From Acidobacteriota bacterium (lineage in GTDB: Bacteria; Acidobacteriota; Terriglobia; Terriglobales; Acidobacteriaceae): a stretch of DNA of 64,000 nt. The stretch is from assembly GCA_013289765.1 (NCBI GenBank), contig JABCZI010000010.1, forward strand, positions 1 through 64,000, in the 5' to 3' direction. Every line of letters begins with the position of its first letter. Within the stretch, counting starts at the first letter, position 1. Shown piece after piece: positions 44,008-53,900 of this stretch. A program made the translations under genes and the position numbers. The notes beneath the pieces were generated by a model that saw nothing but the letters and a program-made list of their open reading frames with translations, was not told where the DNA came from and did not search any database.

Positions 44008-45096
44008 CTAGCCACCGTTATTGCAGATGCCCAGACCGAAAGGATTTCCTTGGAAGGTTTCCCAGCTATTCGCTGAAGTTCCAGCGGCGGCTCCAAAATA
44101 AGGCAGCCACACCAGATCTTGAAGAGTGTATGTAAAGCCGCCGAGTGTGTAGGGGAAGCCGCCGTAGTTGGTGAATCCTTCTTCCGGATCGCCAACTTCG
44201 AGGATGCCGCAAACTACCGGATTGCCGCCTGTGTTCACGACCAGAGGATCATCCGCCCACTCTCCAACTTCATGCGAGAGTGCCGAGACGTTCTGCGAGA
44301 AGACGGGGTGGTCGATATAGGTGAAGTGTGCGTAGGCCTGAGGAGCGGTGATGCTGCCCGTCGAGCTGTGATAGCCACCGATGCAGCAGCCACCTTGCGT
44401 GAGGTACACATCGTAAGTAATGAAAATCGGCAAAGTGTTCGGGTGAATGCTAGTGAATTTGGTGATGAGCGTCTGCAGTTGAGCGTCAAACCAGTTGATG
44501 TCGGCCAAGCCCACCTTTACTCCAAACTCAGTACCGATCGAGCCGTCCACTGCAGGAACTACGAAGGTCTGTATCGGTAGCACCTTCGGTGCGCCCAGCA
44601 GCAGGTGGTATCCCGGAGCCTTCGATACCTTGCTCCAGAAGTTTCCCCGCTGAAAGGCGTCGATGTATTGGGTGTTGCCCAAGTCGGTTCCACCTTGGTT
44701 GAAATCGATGCCGGTTTGGAAGATAGGCGATGCCACGGTATTCGCGATCACCGTCTGCCCGTTCGATAGCTTGTGCGCAGGGCTGAACGTCCTCGTGGTT
44801 GTCCCACTCTTGTATTGCAATGCGATGGGAATCAAGAATGCCGGAACCGTTGTTGAAGCTCCGGTGCCGGGAGCTTTTCCGACCATGTTGTACTTGTAAG
44901 TCTGGCCACCGTAAGTAAATGATCCATTCCACGTGGTCAGAGGAGTGGCGGGGGGCGCGATGTCACTGCGAAGATGCGGGGTGAGCCGCGCGTAGCGTGG
45001 ATGAGCTGGTAAAGTATCGGTTGCGTCCTGGGTAAATGCCGTACCCGCCACCAGAAGCGTAGCCAGGAAGGCGAGAGCTGCAGATCGCTTTTTCAT
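44008..45096 (-). CDS. Secreted HEVGEW-motif protein (paralog B)
   Basis: 362 residues with AAGGAG upstream and a signal peptide (ALAFLATLLVAGTAFTQ). It is a clear paralog of the gene at 42536-43636, sharing LRSDIAPPATPLTTWNGSF, NTQYIDAFQRGNFW, FITYDVYLTQGGCCIGGYHSS, NVSALSHEVGEWADDPLVVN and GGFTYTLQDLVWLPYFGA. The two genes form a tandem duplication on the same strand, each with its own terminator. The HExxEW..DP stretch is a candidate zinc site. Role unknown; extracellular hydrolysis is a guess. Confidence 0.75.
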   Translation of the reverse strand: MKKRSAALAFLATLLVAGTAFTQDATDTLPAHPRYARLTPHLRSDIAPPATPLTTWNGSFTYGGQTYKYNMVGKAPGTGASTTVPAFLIPIALQYKSGTTTRTFSPAHKLSNGQTVIANTVASPIFQTGIDFNQGGTDLGNTQYIDAFQRGNFWSKVSKAPGYHLLLGAPKVLPIQTFVVPAVDGSIGTEFGVKVGLADINWFDAQLQTLITKFTSIHPNTLPIFITYDVYLTQGGCCIGGYHSSTGSITAPQAYAHFTYIDHPVFSQNVSALSHEVGEWADDPLVVNTGGNPVVCGILEVGDPEEGFTNYGGFPYTLGGFTYTLQDLVWLPYFGAAAGTSANSWETFQGNPFGLGICNNGG

Positions 45097-45308
45097 GTAT
45101 AGGAGTCTCCTTAGGGTCTTGACACCACTGCCAACAACAAACGATGAAGCCCGCAGAAAGCTTGTTGAAAGCCAGCGTTAGCTGGAAGCAGGGGAGAACA
45201 AGATCGGATGATTCTCCTTGCATTTCAGGGAAGTGTCAACTGTGCAAATTCCTTCACATTTTCTTTGTCCGCCGAAGCCGAATACTGGCGAAAGAAAGAA
45301 GGCGCCCC

Positions 45309-46103
45309 TCACGGCACGGCCCGCTTGTAGCCGGTGTATTTAATGGTCTCGCGCACTCGCACCGAGCCCGCTCTGAACCGCAGCGCGTCATCGGAACGCG
45401 TGTAAGCTGGAAACCAATAATGGCCGTCAACCTCCTGGCGATAGGTGACAAATGTGGGATGGAGATCGGGCCGCTCACCCTTCTTCTTTGAAATTTTATC
45501 GGGGCCGCTTTTACCGCACGCTTTCACGATCTGAAAGTCCTGCGCCTCCACCCAGATCCGGCCTTGAAAATATCGCCGTCCCTTTTCCTCGTTCTTTGGC
45601 TCGATGTGGAATACATAGGTATCCAAGTCATCTACGTGCTGTTGCCCGGCATACGTAAGGTTGTATTGCGGCAGATCTTCGCTGCTCAGTAGCAGCGGCA
45701 TGAATACGCGAATGTCTTCCATGTCTTCCGCTGTGAGTTGAATTCCGCGCAACGAATTTTGCGCCGCGAACGTGACTTCCTCTTTTCGCCTGCCTTTTTC
45801 GTCATAGGAAACATTTGTGACCTCGTGGAACTCGCCTGTCACATCTTTGCCGCTGAGCGTCTGCATGAGCACCTCCTGCCTGAAGGTGTAACGCTGGCGT
45901 GCTTGCTTCGCAGCAGATTCGGCTGCACCAAATTGCCGAATTAGGTCTGGTACGCTGACTGACTTTGGTGGAGCGAAATCCAGTAGTCCGTTGCCCGCTT
46001 CGCAGTCGGTTTGTCCCTGCAACCTGGTAGGCAGTACGAGCGCACATAAAAGACAGCCGATATTCGCTGCCAACAGAGTCGAGTGCTGATATCTCCTCCG
46101 CAT
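45309..46103 (-). CDS. Exported LolA-like lipoprotein-sorting-type protein
   Basis: 264 residues from ATG 46103, which gives a signal peptide (LLAANIGCLLCALVLPTRLQG). The mature protein alternates strands and charged turns in the LolA/LolB-like half-barrel style: NVSYDEKGRRKEEVTF, LDTYVFHIEPKNEEKGRRYF, GRIWVEAQDFQIVKACG and HYWFPAYTRSDDALRF. Related acidobacterial proteins are usually annotated as LolA-like outer-membrane sorting proteins. Lack of the neighbouring lol genes leaves the actual role open. Another start at 46121 is possible. Confidence 0.65.
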   Translation of the reverse strand: MRRRYQHSTLLAANIGCLLCALVLPTRLQGQTDCEAGNGLLDFAPPKSVSVPDLIRQFGAAESAAKQARQRYTFRQEVLMQTLSGKDVTGEFHEVTNVSYDEKGRRKEEVTFAAQNSLRGIQLTAEDMEDIRVFMPLLLSSEDLPQYNLTYAGQQHVDDLDTYVFHIEPKNEEKGRRYFQGRIWVEAQDFQIVKACGKSGPDKISKKKGERPDLHPTFVTYRQEVDGHYWFPAYTRSDDALRFRAGSVRVRETIKYTGYKRAVP

Positions 46104-46444
46104 GGGGCGAAAACATAGCATCGGGCAGCGGAAGAGGCAAGTAATTTGGATCGACCTGGGCTCCCAAAACCAAATTGTGGGTAATGCGTACAGACCTTTC
46201 GCCGGTCGTTGATTCGCGATTAATGTTCGAGTGCTAGGGTAAAGCACTGATCCACCTGCAATTCATGTCCGGACATCAGAACACAAGAGCTTTACAGCTC
46301 TCCCATCTTGATAGTAGAGGGGGCGACCGCTGGCATTGTGTCGTCAAGGTTCGGTTTTGGCACCTCCAATGTTGATCAAGGGTAATACCTGAGCGTCCGA
46401 AAATCGGATTTTGGCATCTAACTAAAGAGGAAGGCCGGGAACTC
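46104..46444. other. Intergenic region between divergent genes, with a short palindrome
   Basis: About 340 bases. Contains the perfect palindrome AAAATC-G-GATTTT (46400-46412), about 32 bases upstream of the next start, a possible operator. No gene or RNA recognised. Confidence 0.4.
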
Positions 46445-46633
46445 ATGTCAGTATTCGACGAAAAATATCGAGTCGTGGGTATTGAGGGCAACCGCCTTCT
46501 GCTGCGTGGAATTCACAGTGGGGCCGTGCTGACGATTCTGAACTCTGCGCCTGAAAATCCTCTTAGCCATGAAGATTATCCGATCGGTAAATTGATAGCC
46601 CTTAGCGATCCGGCCGGCGCACCTCGGAATTGA
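46445..46633 (+). CDS. Small conserved-looking protein of unknown function
   Basis: 62 residues: MSVFDEKYRVVGIEGNR then LLLRGIHSGAVLTILN and a YPIGKLIALSDP tail. It looks like a small beta-barrel-type protein, and I recall acidobacterial homologues of the same length. An AGGAAGG site lies about 10 bases upstream. Role unknown. Confidence 0.55.
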   Translation: MSVFDEKYRVVGIEGNRLLLRGIHSGAVLTILNSAPENPLSHEDYPIGKLIALSDPAGAPRN

Positions 46634-46761
46634 AAGAGGCCAGCATTTCAAATGCGATGTTCGGTTTGCCGGTTTCGTTCGAAGAGGAATCTGCTTCGTA
46701 CTGGCGAGAGCAGGGTTGGCGGAGTTAATCTAAATGCAGTTATTTCTTAAGGAGCATGACG

Positions 46762-48030
46762 ATGCGCTGCGGACGATGCGGCAACGACAACGCTGATGCC
46801 AACCGCTTCTGCGGAACGTGCGGAGCGCCTCTGGCCGCTCAGCCTCAATCCGCTGCGCAATCCCCAAGTGTTGCTCCCGTGGGAATCCCTGCGCCGCCAG
46901 AGTCCAAGCCAGCGATTCGGAATTCGCAAATCGCGCTCCAGAGTTTCGATCCAGCCCCCGCCTCCCGCAGGCCGGCGCCCTTGTCCTCTCCTCGACCCGA
47001 ACCTCGCAGGGAACCAGTAATTACCGGACCGTCATTTCTTGGACTGAACAGAGCTTCCCCTGGAGCCGACGGCGAGGCCTATCGCAACCACCACGATGAT
47101 TCTATCGGACACGGGCCGCTGCAAGCGTCCTCCAGCAGTCTGGACTATCTTCTTGAAGACGAGGAAGAACCTAAGAGCGGAGGCTGGAAGCTGAGTCTGA
47201 TTTTGATCGTGCTTGCCTTGGCCGTAGGATTCGGCTATCTGCGCTGGAAGCGGGGTGGCTTCGAGGGGTTGGGTGATTGGCTGGCTAGTAAGAAGGCGGC
47301 GGTAACCAATCCTGCGCCGGATTCTGCCCCGAACAGTTCCGACTCTAGCCCCTCAGCCACAGGCACAAGCTCAGCCCCGAACTCTACCGCTCAAACATCG
47401 TCATCGAGTCCGTCTGTGACCCCGATCCCGACCGACGGCCCTGCTCCGAATCCGGCGAATCCCGCGAATTCCGACGCGCCGAATGCGGGTTCTACCCCGG
47501 CCGCTGCGCAGGCCGCGACTGCACCTCCGATTGCCGATGCAACACAGTCAGCCCAGCCGGCGACGCCTGCCAACTCCGGCCCGGCAGCGGATTCTGCGTC
47601 GCGCACTTCGGCTTCTAATTCGGAACAGGATTCCGATGAGGAACAGCCTGCAGCTCCAGCGAAGCCAGTTGCGCGTAAGGCCCTGGCTGCCAAGCCTTCC
47701 GCCGCGAAGCCTCTTGCCGCCATGTCTAACAATTCCGTGGCTGAAGCGGAACGCTACATTTATGGCCGCGGCATCGCTCAGGACTGTGACCGCGGACTGC
47801 GGCTGCTGAAGCCCGCCGCCGAACAGTCCAACCCCAAGGCGATGATTTCCCTTGGCGCGCTCTACTCAACCGGAACGTGCACCCCTCGCGACTTACCTAC
47901 TGCTTACCGCTGGTTTGCTTTGGCTTTGCACAAGCAGCCGGACAATCTAGTGCTACAGGATAACCTGCAGAAATTGTGGAGCCAGATGACGCAGCCAGAG
48001 CGTCAACTCGCCATCAAGCTGAGCCAGTAA
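46762..48030 (+). CDS. Zinc-ribbon, single-helix, Sel1-repeat protein
   Basis: 422 residues. The start is ATG 46762, because AAGGAG (46749-46754) lies 7 bases before it; ATG 46756 would be only 1 base away. An N-terminal zinc ribbon (MRCGRCGNDN, FCGTCGAPL: two CxxC pairs) precedes a Pro-rich linker. A single helix (LSLILIVLALAVGFGYL) leads to a roughly 160-residue Ala/Ser/Pro/Asn low-complexity stretch and a C-terminal Sel1-like repeat pair (EAERYIYGRGIAQDCDRGLRL, SLGALYSTGTCTPRDLPTAY). Cytosolic zinc ribbon, membrane anchor and periplasmic Sel1 domain are inferred from topology. Function unknown. Confidence 0.8.
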   Translation: MRCGRCGNDNADANRFCGTCGAPLAAQPQSAAQSPSVAPVGIPAPPESKPAIRNSQIALQSFDPAPASRRPAPLSSPRPEPRREPVITGPSFLGLNRASPGADGEAYRNHHDDSIGHGPLQASSSSLDYLLEDEEEPKSGGWKLSLILIVLALAVGFGYLRWKRGGFEGLGDWLASKKAAVTNPAPDSAPNSSDSSPSATGTSSAPNSTAQTSSSSPSVTPIPTDGPAPNPANPANSDAPNAGSTPAAAQAATAPPIADATQSAQPATPANSGPAADSASRTSASNSEQDSDEEQPAAPAKPVARKALAAKPSAAKPLAAMSNNSVAEAERYIYGRGIAQDCDRGLRLLKPAAEQSNPKAMISLGALYSTGTCTPRDLPTAYRWFALALHKQPDNLVLQDNLQKLWSQMTQPERQLAIKLSQ

Positions 48031-48116
48031 AATCCCAATATTCTTGCGAGGCATAATTACCTCTTGAGTCCGCGGCGCGGACATTCGTCGCTTCTGCCTT
48101 AATCGCCACGAACGCT

Positions 48117-48479
48117 TTAGATGTCCCGATGCACCGTCTCCATAGAAAAAGCAGGAAGACAAACAGCAATGTATTCTGCACCGTCTTCGTGGGGTGTTGA
48201 GTAACGAATCCATTCGCCGGCATGCGCGATGACTGCCTGCCCGGCGCCTACGTCGAAAGAACCAGATTTGTATTCGACGCGAAGAGTGCCATTCAGAACC
48301 ACCGTGAACTCGTCGAACGCCGGAGTCTGGCCGGGCTCGATCCATCCCGAGGGGCTGCGCATGTGGGCAACGCTAGCGGCCGAGGTTTCGGAGTTGACGC
48401 GCCCAATGTATTCGTCGATCAGCTTAGGCTTGTTCCCGGCGGATTGAATGCGCGTAGGTTGCGCGATTAGGGTTGGCAT
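48117..48479 (-). CDS. Small cupin-domain protein
   Basis: 120 residues forming one cupin barrel: SPSGWIEPGQTPAFDEFTVV as motif 1 region, TLRVEYKSGSFDVGAGQAVIAH, and WIRYSTPHEDGAEYIAVCLP. Motif 1 lacks the usual His pair (PGQTPAFDE), so metal binding is doubtful and a ligand-binding role is more likely. It stands alone on the minus strand, convergent with the zinc-ribbon gene. Confidence 0.8.
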   Translation of the reverse strand: MPTLIAQPTRIQSAGNKPKLIDEYIGRVNSETSAASVAHMRSPSGWIEPGQTPAFDEFTVVLNGTLRVEYKSGSFDVGAGQAVIAHAGEWIRYSTPHEDGAEYIAVCLPAFSMETVHRDI

Positions 48480-48543
48480 GAGTTTTGTGTTTACCCAGCT
48501 TATTAAAACACGTCAGGGTTGGACTAGACCCTCGTTGCGCTTA

Positions 48544-48593
48544 GGGGACAGCCGAGAGCCTGACCTGAGCGCGGTCGAAGGGAGGCTGTCCCC
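48544..48593. repeat. Long palindromic repeat, GGGGACAGCC arms
   Basis: Perfect 10-bp arms GGGGACAGCC (48544-48553) and GGCTGTCCCC (48584-48593) around a 30-base middle containing CCTGACCTGAGCGC. It shares the GACAGCC/GGCTGTC core with the palindrome at 4926-4944. Located after the frameshifted gene's reconstructed stop. Confidence 0.6.
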
Positions 48594-48623
48594 ACACATT
48601 CTGGATCGGGTAATCGCATCCTT

Positions 48624-49703
48624 TTACGGGCAGGGATGCGCAATCGGCGGCATGGCGGGAATGCCGGGGATGTGAATGGACGGAGTGCCGGGAGAATCGC
48701 CGACGGGGGCGTTCCCGGGATATCCGTGTCGGGTGTGCCGGGAGTGCCTGGCGTGTAGCAAGTGCCGGGATCGGAGTCGGTCGGCGGCGGCGAGTAACGC
48801 GGCCACTGAGCGACGGGTTGCTCCGGTACTAGGTGCTCCTCGAAGCGCTGAACCGCGTCAGCGACTTCGTCTTGCGGCAGCATCAACGGATGTTGCAAGA
48901 GCATCTCGACGGGCGAACCTACGTCGATAAAGAAATTGTGGCTGTTCACCAGCAAAGCGATTGACGCGACAGCTCCGACGGCTCCGCCCACGGCCGCGCC
49001 AATGACGGTCCCTTTTCCTGAATTGCCGGGAGTGGTCAGGCTTTGCGACGGAGGATTCATACATCCCGGCGTAGGCACGCCGCAGAACGGCGGTGGAGTG
49101 GTGGTAATGGTAGTGCTTTGGGGATTGGAGGCAAAGTGGCCGATCAATGCGCCCAGTCCAGCCCCGCCGGCGGGCAGCGCAACTGCTGCGAGGGTGCGGC
49201 CCGGTCCTGGATCTTTTACCGCGTAGCCATCGGGACTGACCAAGGTCATTGGTCCGGGGACTGGAATTGTATAGCCATCGGGAAAGGTTATCGACATGGA
49301 TTCCAAACGTATCTCTCCGCGTCCGCCGTGACGTTCGATCTTGTCAACTTTCCCTTGAACGAACGTCCCCGGCGGAATTACAACTTCATTGCCCGCCGTG
49401 ACCGGAGAAACAATTTGCGCATATATATCGTCGCCGCGATGGATATAGCGAGTCTGAATTGGCTGGGTGAGTACCAGAGCGAATCTGGTGCCAGCAGGAA
49501 CGGCAATGCTTTGCAGCGGTGCCTGCGATTGCAACCTGGGAGTCATCGGATGGACTGGACTGTGACGGCGTTGAACTCTGTTGGGCGAAAGTTAATGCAG
49601 CGATGAGTAGCGTGATGGTTAGGCTGATACCTTGGCTGATTGTTGTTCTTGATAGTTTGAAAAAGGCAGGCGAGAAGCGAAGACGAAGATTGTTCGGAGA
49701 CAT
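48624..49703 (-). pseudogene. Exported TrbI/VirB10-like fold protein with two frameshifts
   Basis: A clear start (ATG 49703 with AGGAGGT 8 bases upstream) leads into a signal peptide (GISLTITLLIAALTFAQ), but that frame ends at 49386. The next frame begins near 49546 with LQSIAVPAGTRFALVLTQP, HRGDDIYAQIVSPV and GNEVVIPPGTFVQGKVDKI, the pattern typical of such proteins, and a Gly-zipper helix (GTVIGAAVGGAVGAVASIAL). One extra base around 49538-49540 would join them. Near the end a Gly-Thr-Pro-rich stretch continues sensibly only in another frame if the G run at 48705-48709 had one more base; it then ends at 48624. Either a decaying gene or homopolymer sequence errors. Confidence 0.6.
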
Positions 49704-49925
49704 CGGTGATACCTCCTGAAAGCCTGAAGCCTTCCGTTCGACGGCGCTAGAGCCTTAAATCGCTCTCTGCATTAGTAAACCTATAGCCAGCGTCGAAGTT
49801 GCATGCAGATTGGTGAAGAATTGAAAAAGTGAATGGAGATTTGTAAAGGCTGCGTCATCGGTAGCAATCGCAGGTGCCGATGGTCGCATCCTGCGTGTTC
49901 GCGCCATCGGTTACAATCCTCGCTT

Positions 49926-50663
49926 ATGTTCTATCGCTCAGATAATCGCGTTGTTGACCAGTTGCGGCCTGTCGTGATCACTCCGGAATTTATTCCGACA
50001 GCGGAGGGGTCGGTGCTGATTGAGGTGGGCAACACGCGCGTCATCTGTACCGCCTCGATTGAAGAAACAGTGCCGTCATTCATGCGGAACTCCGGCAAAG
50101 GATGGATCTCAAGCGAGTACGCGATGATTCCGCGAGCGACTCTGACGCGAACATCCCGGGAAGTGTCGAAGGGGAGAGCGAGTGGCCGGACACACGAGAT
50201 CCAGCGGCTTATTGGGCGGTCGTTGCGCGCGGTCACTGACCTTGCGCGGCTGGGGGAACGAACGATCTGGATTGACTGCGACGTGATTCAGGCTGACGGA
50301 GGGACGCGTACCGCTTCAATTACAGGAGCGTTCGTTGCGCTCGGCTTGGCTCTCGAGAAGTTGGTGGGAGCGGGAACTTTGACTTCGGTTCCGTTGCGAG
50401 ATTTCGTAGCAGCGGTGAGTGTGGGAATTGTGGACGGAGAAGTCTTGCTCGATCTTTGTTATGAAGAAGACTCGCGCGCCGATGTGGATATGAACTTTGT
50501 GATGACGGCGGGACACAAAATGGTGGAAGTGCAGGCCACTGCAGAGCGGCAGGCCTTCGATGAAGCTCAGTTCGCGAAAATGATGGCGTACGCGCGCCAG
50601 GGAGTTCAAGCGCTCATCGCAAAGCAGCAAGCAGTGTTGAGCGGTCTCACTTTGAGGCAGTAG
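49926..50663 (+). CDS. rph: Ribonuclease PH
   Basis: 245 residues from ATG 49926. It is a phosphorolytic 3'-5' exoribonuclease that trims tRNA 3' ends. Family motifs: [88 protein letters not shown], and [19 protein letters not shown]. Length and motifs are those of a full functional enzyme, including the Arg-rich phosphate-binding region. It is usually followed by an rdgB-like gene; here it is monocistronic. Confidence 0.95.
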   Translation: MFYRSDNRVVDQLRPVVITPEFIPTAEGSVLIEVGNTRVICTASIEETVPSFMRNSGKGWISSEYAMIPRATLTRTSREVSKGRASGRTHEIQRLIGRSLRAVTDLARLGERTIWIDCDVIQADGGTRTASITGAFVALGLALEKLVGAGTLTSVPLRDFVAAVSVGIVDGEVLLDLCYEEDSRADVDMNFVMTAGHKMVEVQATAERQAFDEAQFAKMMAYARQGVQALIAKQQAVLSGLTLRQ

Positions 50664-50907
50664 TGTTTTAGTTGCGCTCGGCGGGACGCTGCCTTTCGTC
50701 CCTCGTACGTACTGCGAGTCAGACGAATTTTTCCCGAAATGGAATCAGCTCTTGATCCTCCCATCCGCATTTCAAGAATAAGGTCGGAAAGTTGTCGTAA
50801 ATTGGTTATATGGCTCGATCACGCATTGTGTTTTTTGTGAATCGGTTCAGGCCGTCCGCCTCAGTTTCGGGCTTGTTACGTTTTCGGAACAGAAACCCAG
50901 CGAAGCC

Positions 50908-53900
50908 TTGATCCCACCCAGCTCGCGCGATAATCGCTTTGGGGGTCAGTTTAGCCTGGACCCCCATCGGCGCACATTCTTGACTCTTGAATCCAGACGA
51001 AAAGCAGACTTGAAGGAGTCCCGCGAGGTTCGGAACTGGAGGCTGTTCTCGGGCGCAGCGAGCGCGGCAGTTGTGCTTGTCGGAAGCCTAACTCTGGTGG
51101 GGTGGTTGCTAGGCATACGGGCACTCATGAGCGTTTTGCCTGGGCTGGCCACCATGAAGCCTATTGCCGCCCTATGCTTCGCGCTGGCCGGAGTCTCTCT
51201 CTGGCTGATTCAGCTGAACTCCAGTGAACAGGGCAACCCTGATCACCGTATCCATGCTGCTCGAGGTTTGAGCGGCCTGGTTGGATTGGTGGGGGTGCTG
51301 ACCCTGTCCGAGCATCTTTTCCAGTTGAATCTAGGCATGGATGAGGTTTTGTTTCGCAGGACCTTGCAGGCTACCGGAATTCTGCATCCCGGACGCATGG
51401 CAGCCCCGACCGCACTTGGCTTTGTCCTGCTGAGTGTCAGCGTCCTGTTAGCGACTACCGGCAAGGCTTATTCAGCCCAAATTTTCGCCTTGCTGACATC
51501 TCTTAACGGATTTATCCCATGCATCGGTTACCTTCTCGGCGTGCGTTCGCTCTATAACGTTGCGGCCTATTCTTCGATGGCGCTGCACAGCGCGATTTTA
51601 TTCGTCGTGCTGGGACTGGCCACGCTTGCGGCGCGGCCCCGCCTTGGGCTGATGGCCGCCATTACCAGCGAGTATCTGGGTGGTGCGATGGCCCGGCGAG
51701 TACTGCCGCTGGTGCTGGCTTTACCGATATTTTTTGGTTGGCTACGGTGGCGCGGTGCGCTTACCGGATTCTATGGCTCGGAATTTGGCATCGCGTTCCT
51801 CACGGTTGGCGAGGTTCTAACCTTCGGCGCAATGGTGTGGACGAGTGCAATGTGGCTCAACAGGGCTGATGAAGATTGCCGTAATTCCGAACGGCGCAAC
51901 TTCCACTTAGCGGCCATAGTGGACTCGTCCAACGACGCCATTTTCAGCAAGAATATGTCCGGCACAATCATTAGCTGGAACCAAGGCGCTGAACGGCTCT
52001 ACGGGTATAGCGCGGCTGAAATGATTGGCAAACCGATCACAACCCTTATTCCACGTGAACTCCATGAGGAAGCAATGCAATTCCTGCCGGAGATTGCCGC
52101 CGGGCGGCGCGTGACTCGCGAGGAGATTGCGCGCCGGCGCAAGGATGGAAGCCAGATCCATGTCTCGCTGATCATTTCGCCGATGCGGGATCGGGAAGGT
52201 GAGATCGTGGGTGCGTCGATTATTGCGCAGGATGTCAGCGGACGGAAGCAGGCTGAGGAGAGTCTGCGGGAATACGAGAGAGTTGTAGAAGGCTTAGAGG
52301 AACTGATCGTGGTGGTCGACCGGGAATACCGCTACGTGATCGCGAATCGCGCCTTCCTGAAATCTCGGGATGTGGAGAGAGCGCAGGTCATAGGCCATCG
52401 GGTAGACGAAGTCGTGAGTAAAAAAGTCTTTGAGACGGTAATCAAAGCAAAGATGGACGAATGCTTTCTGGGCAAAATTATCCACTACGATCTCAGATAC
52501 GAATTTTCCGAAGGGGGCGAGAGAGAATTGTACGCGTCGTATTTTCCGATCGAGGGTCCCGCCGGAATAGATCGAATCGCGTGCGTCTTGCAGGACATCA
52601 CGGAGGCGCGGCGCGGAGAGGAAGAGTTGCGCAAGTCAGAAGAGAGGTTCAGCAAAGCCTTTCGCAGCAGTCCGGTAGCAATCACGATATCGACAGAAGA
52701 GGAAGAGCGATATCTGGACGTAAACGACGCATTTCTCGAGATGCTCGGATGCCAGCGCGAAGATGTGATTGGCCGCACTGCTTCGGAGCTGTGCTTCTGG
52801 GCGCGCCCCTCGAGTCGCGCTGAGATGCTGCGGCTTTTAGCGGAAAGCGGACGGGTGACGGAATTCCGTGCGCAGTACAAAACCTGCAGGGGAGAGATTC
52901 GAGACTCAGACGTATCGGCGGAGTTGATCGAGTTAGAGGGACAAGCCTGCGTGCTGGCTATCATTCGCGATATTACCGAAACCTTGCGTTTGGAAACGCA
53001 GTTCCGCCAAGCGCAGAAGATGGAGGCCGTAGGGCGTTTGGCAGGTGGAGTCGCACATGATTTCAATAATATGCTGAGCGTGATTATTGGCTACACCGAT
53101 CTCTCGCTGGGTTTGGTTGCGCCGGAAAGTCTGGTGAACGGCCATCTTGAGCAAATCAGGAAAGCTTCGAACCGGGCGGTTGTAATCACGCGTCAACTGC
53201 TGGCGTTCAGCCGGCAGCAGGTTGTGTTTCCGAAGATATTGGACCTGAACGAAGTGGTGAATAACGTCACCAGTATGTTGCAGCGAATGGTCAGCGAGGA
53301 TATCGCGATTTCGTTCCGGCCGATCACCCCGATTGATAGCATCAATGCCGACCCCGGCCAGATCGAGCAAGTGCTGATGAACCTGGTGGTAAATGCCCGG
53401 GATGCAATGACGAACGGAGGAGAGATAATTATCGAGACCGGGCATGCTGAACTGGACGATGATTACGTTGCCCAGCATCCTGGGTCCCGTGCTGGACAGT
53501 GTGTGACTCTTACCGTTACCGACACCGGTGGCGGCATGGATCAAAACACCAAATCGCAAATCTTCGAGCCTTTCTTTACCACCAAGGGTATTGGGCAAGG
53601 AACCGGCCTCGGACTCTCGACCGTGTACGGAATTGTGAAGCAGAACGGGGGTAGCGTCTCGGTCGACAGCGAACTTGGCAAGGGTACGACGTTTAAGATT
53701 TATTTTCCGCGAATGGTCGCAAAAGCCGAACACTTGGAGCCATCCCCTGACGAAGGGGAGCTTCCGGGAGGATCGGAAACTATCTTGGTGGTAGAAGATG
53801 ATGAGCCATTGCGCAGCCTCACCGTGCGCCTTCTGCGGGCCGCCGGGTACAAAGTTATCGAAGCAAAAAATGCGGAAGCCGCGCTCGCCCTCCTAAATGT

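Noticed and set aside
47300-47720. Low-complexity Ala/Ser/Pro/Asn stretch considered as a foreign insertion or repeat array.
   Set aside because: It stays in frame between the membrane helix and the Sel1 region and is typical of a periplasmic linker.
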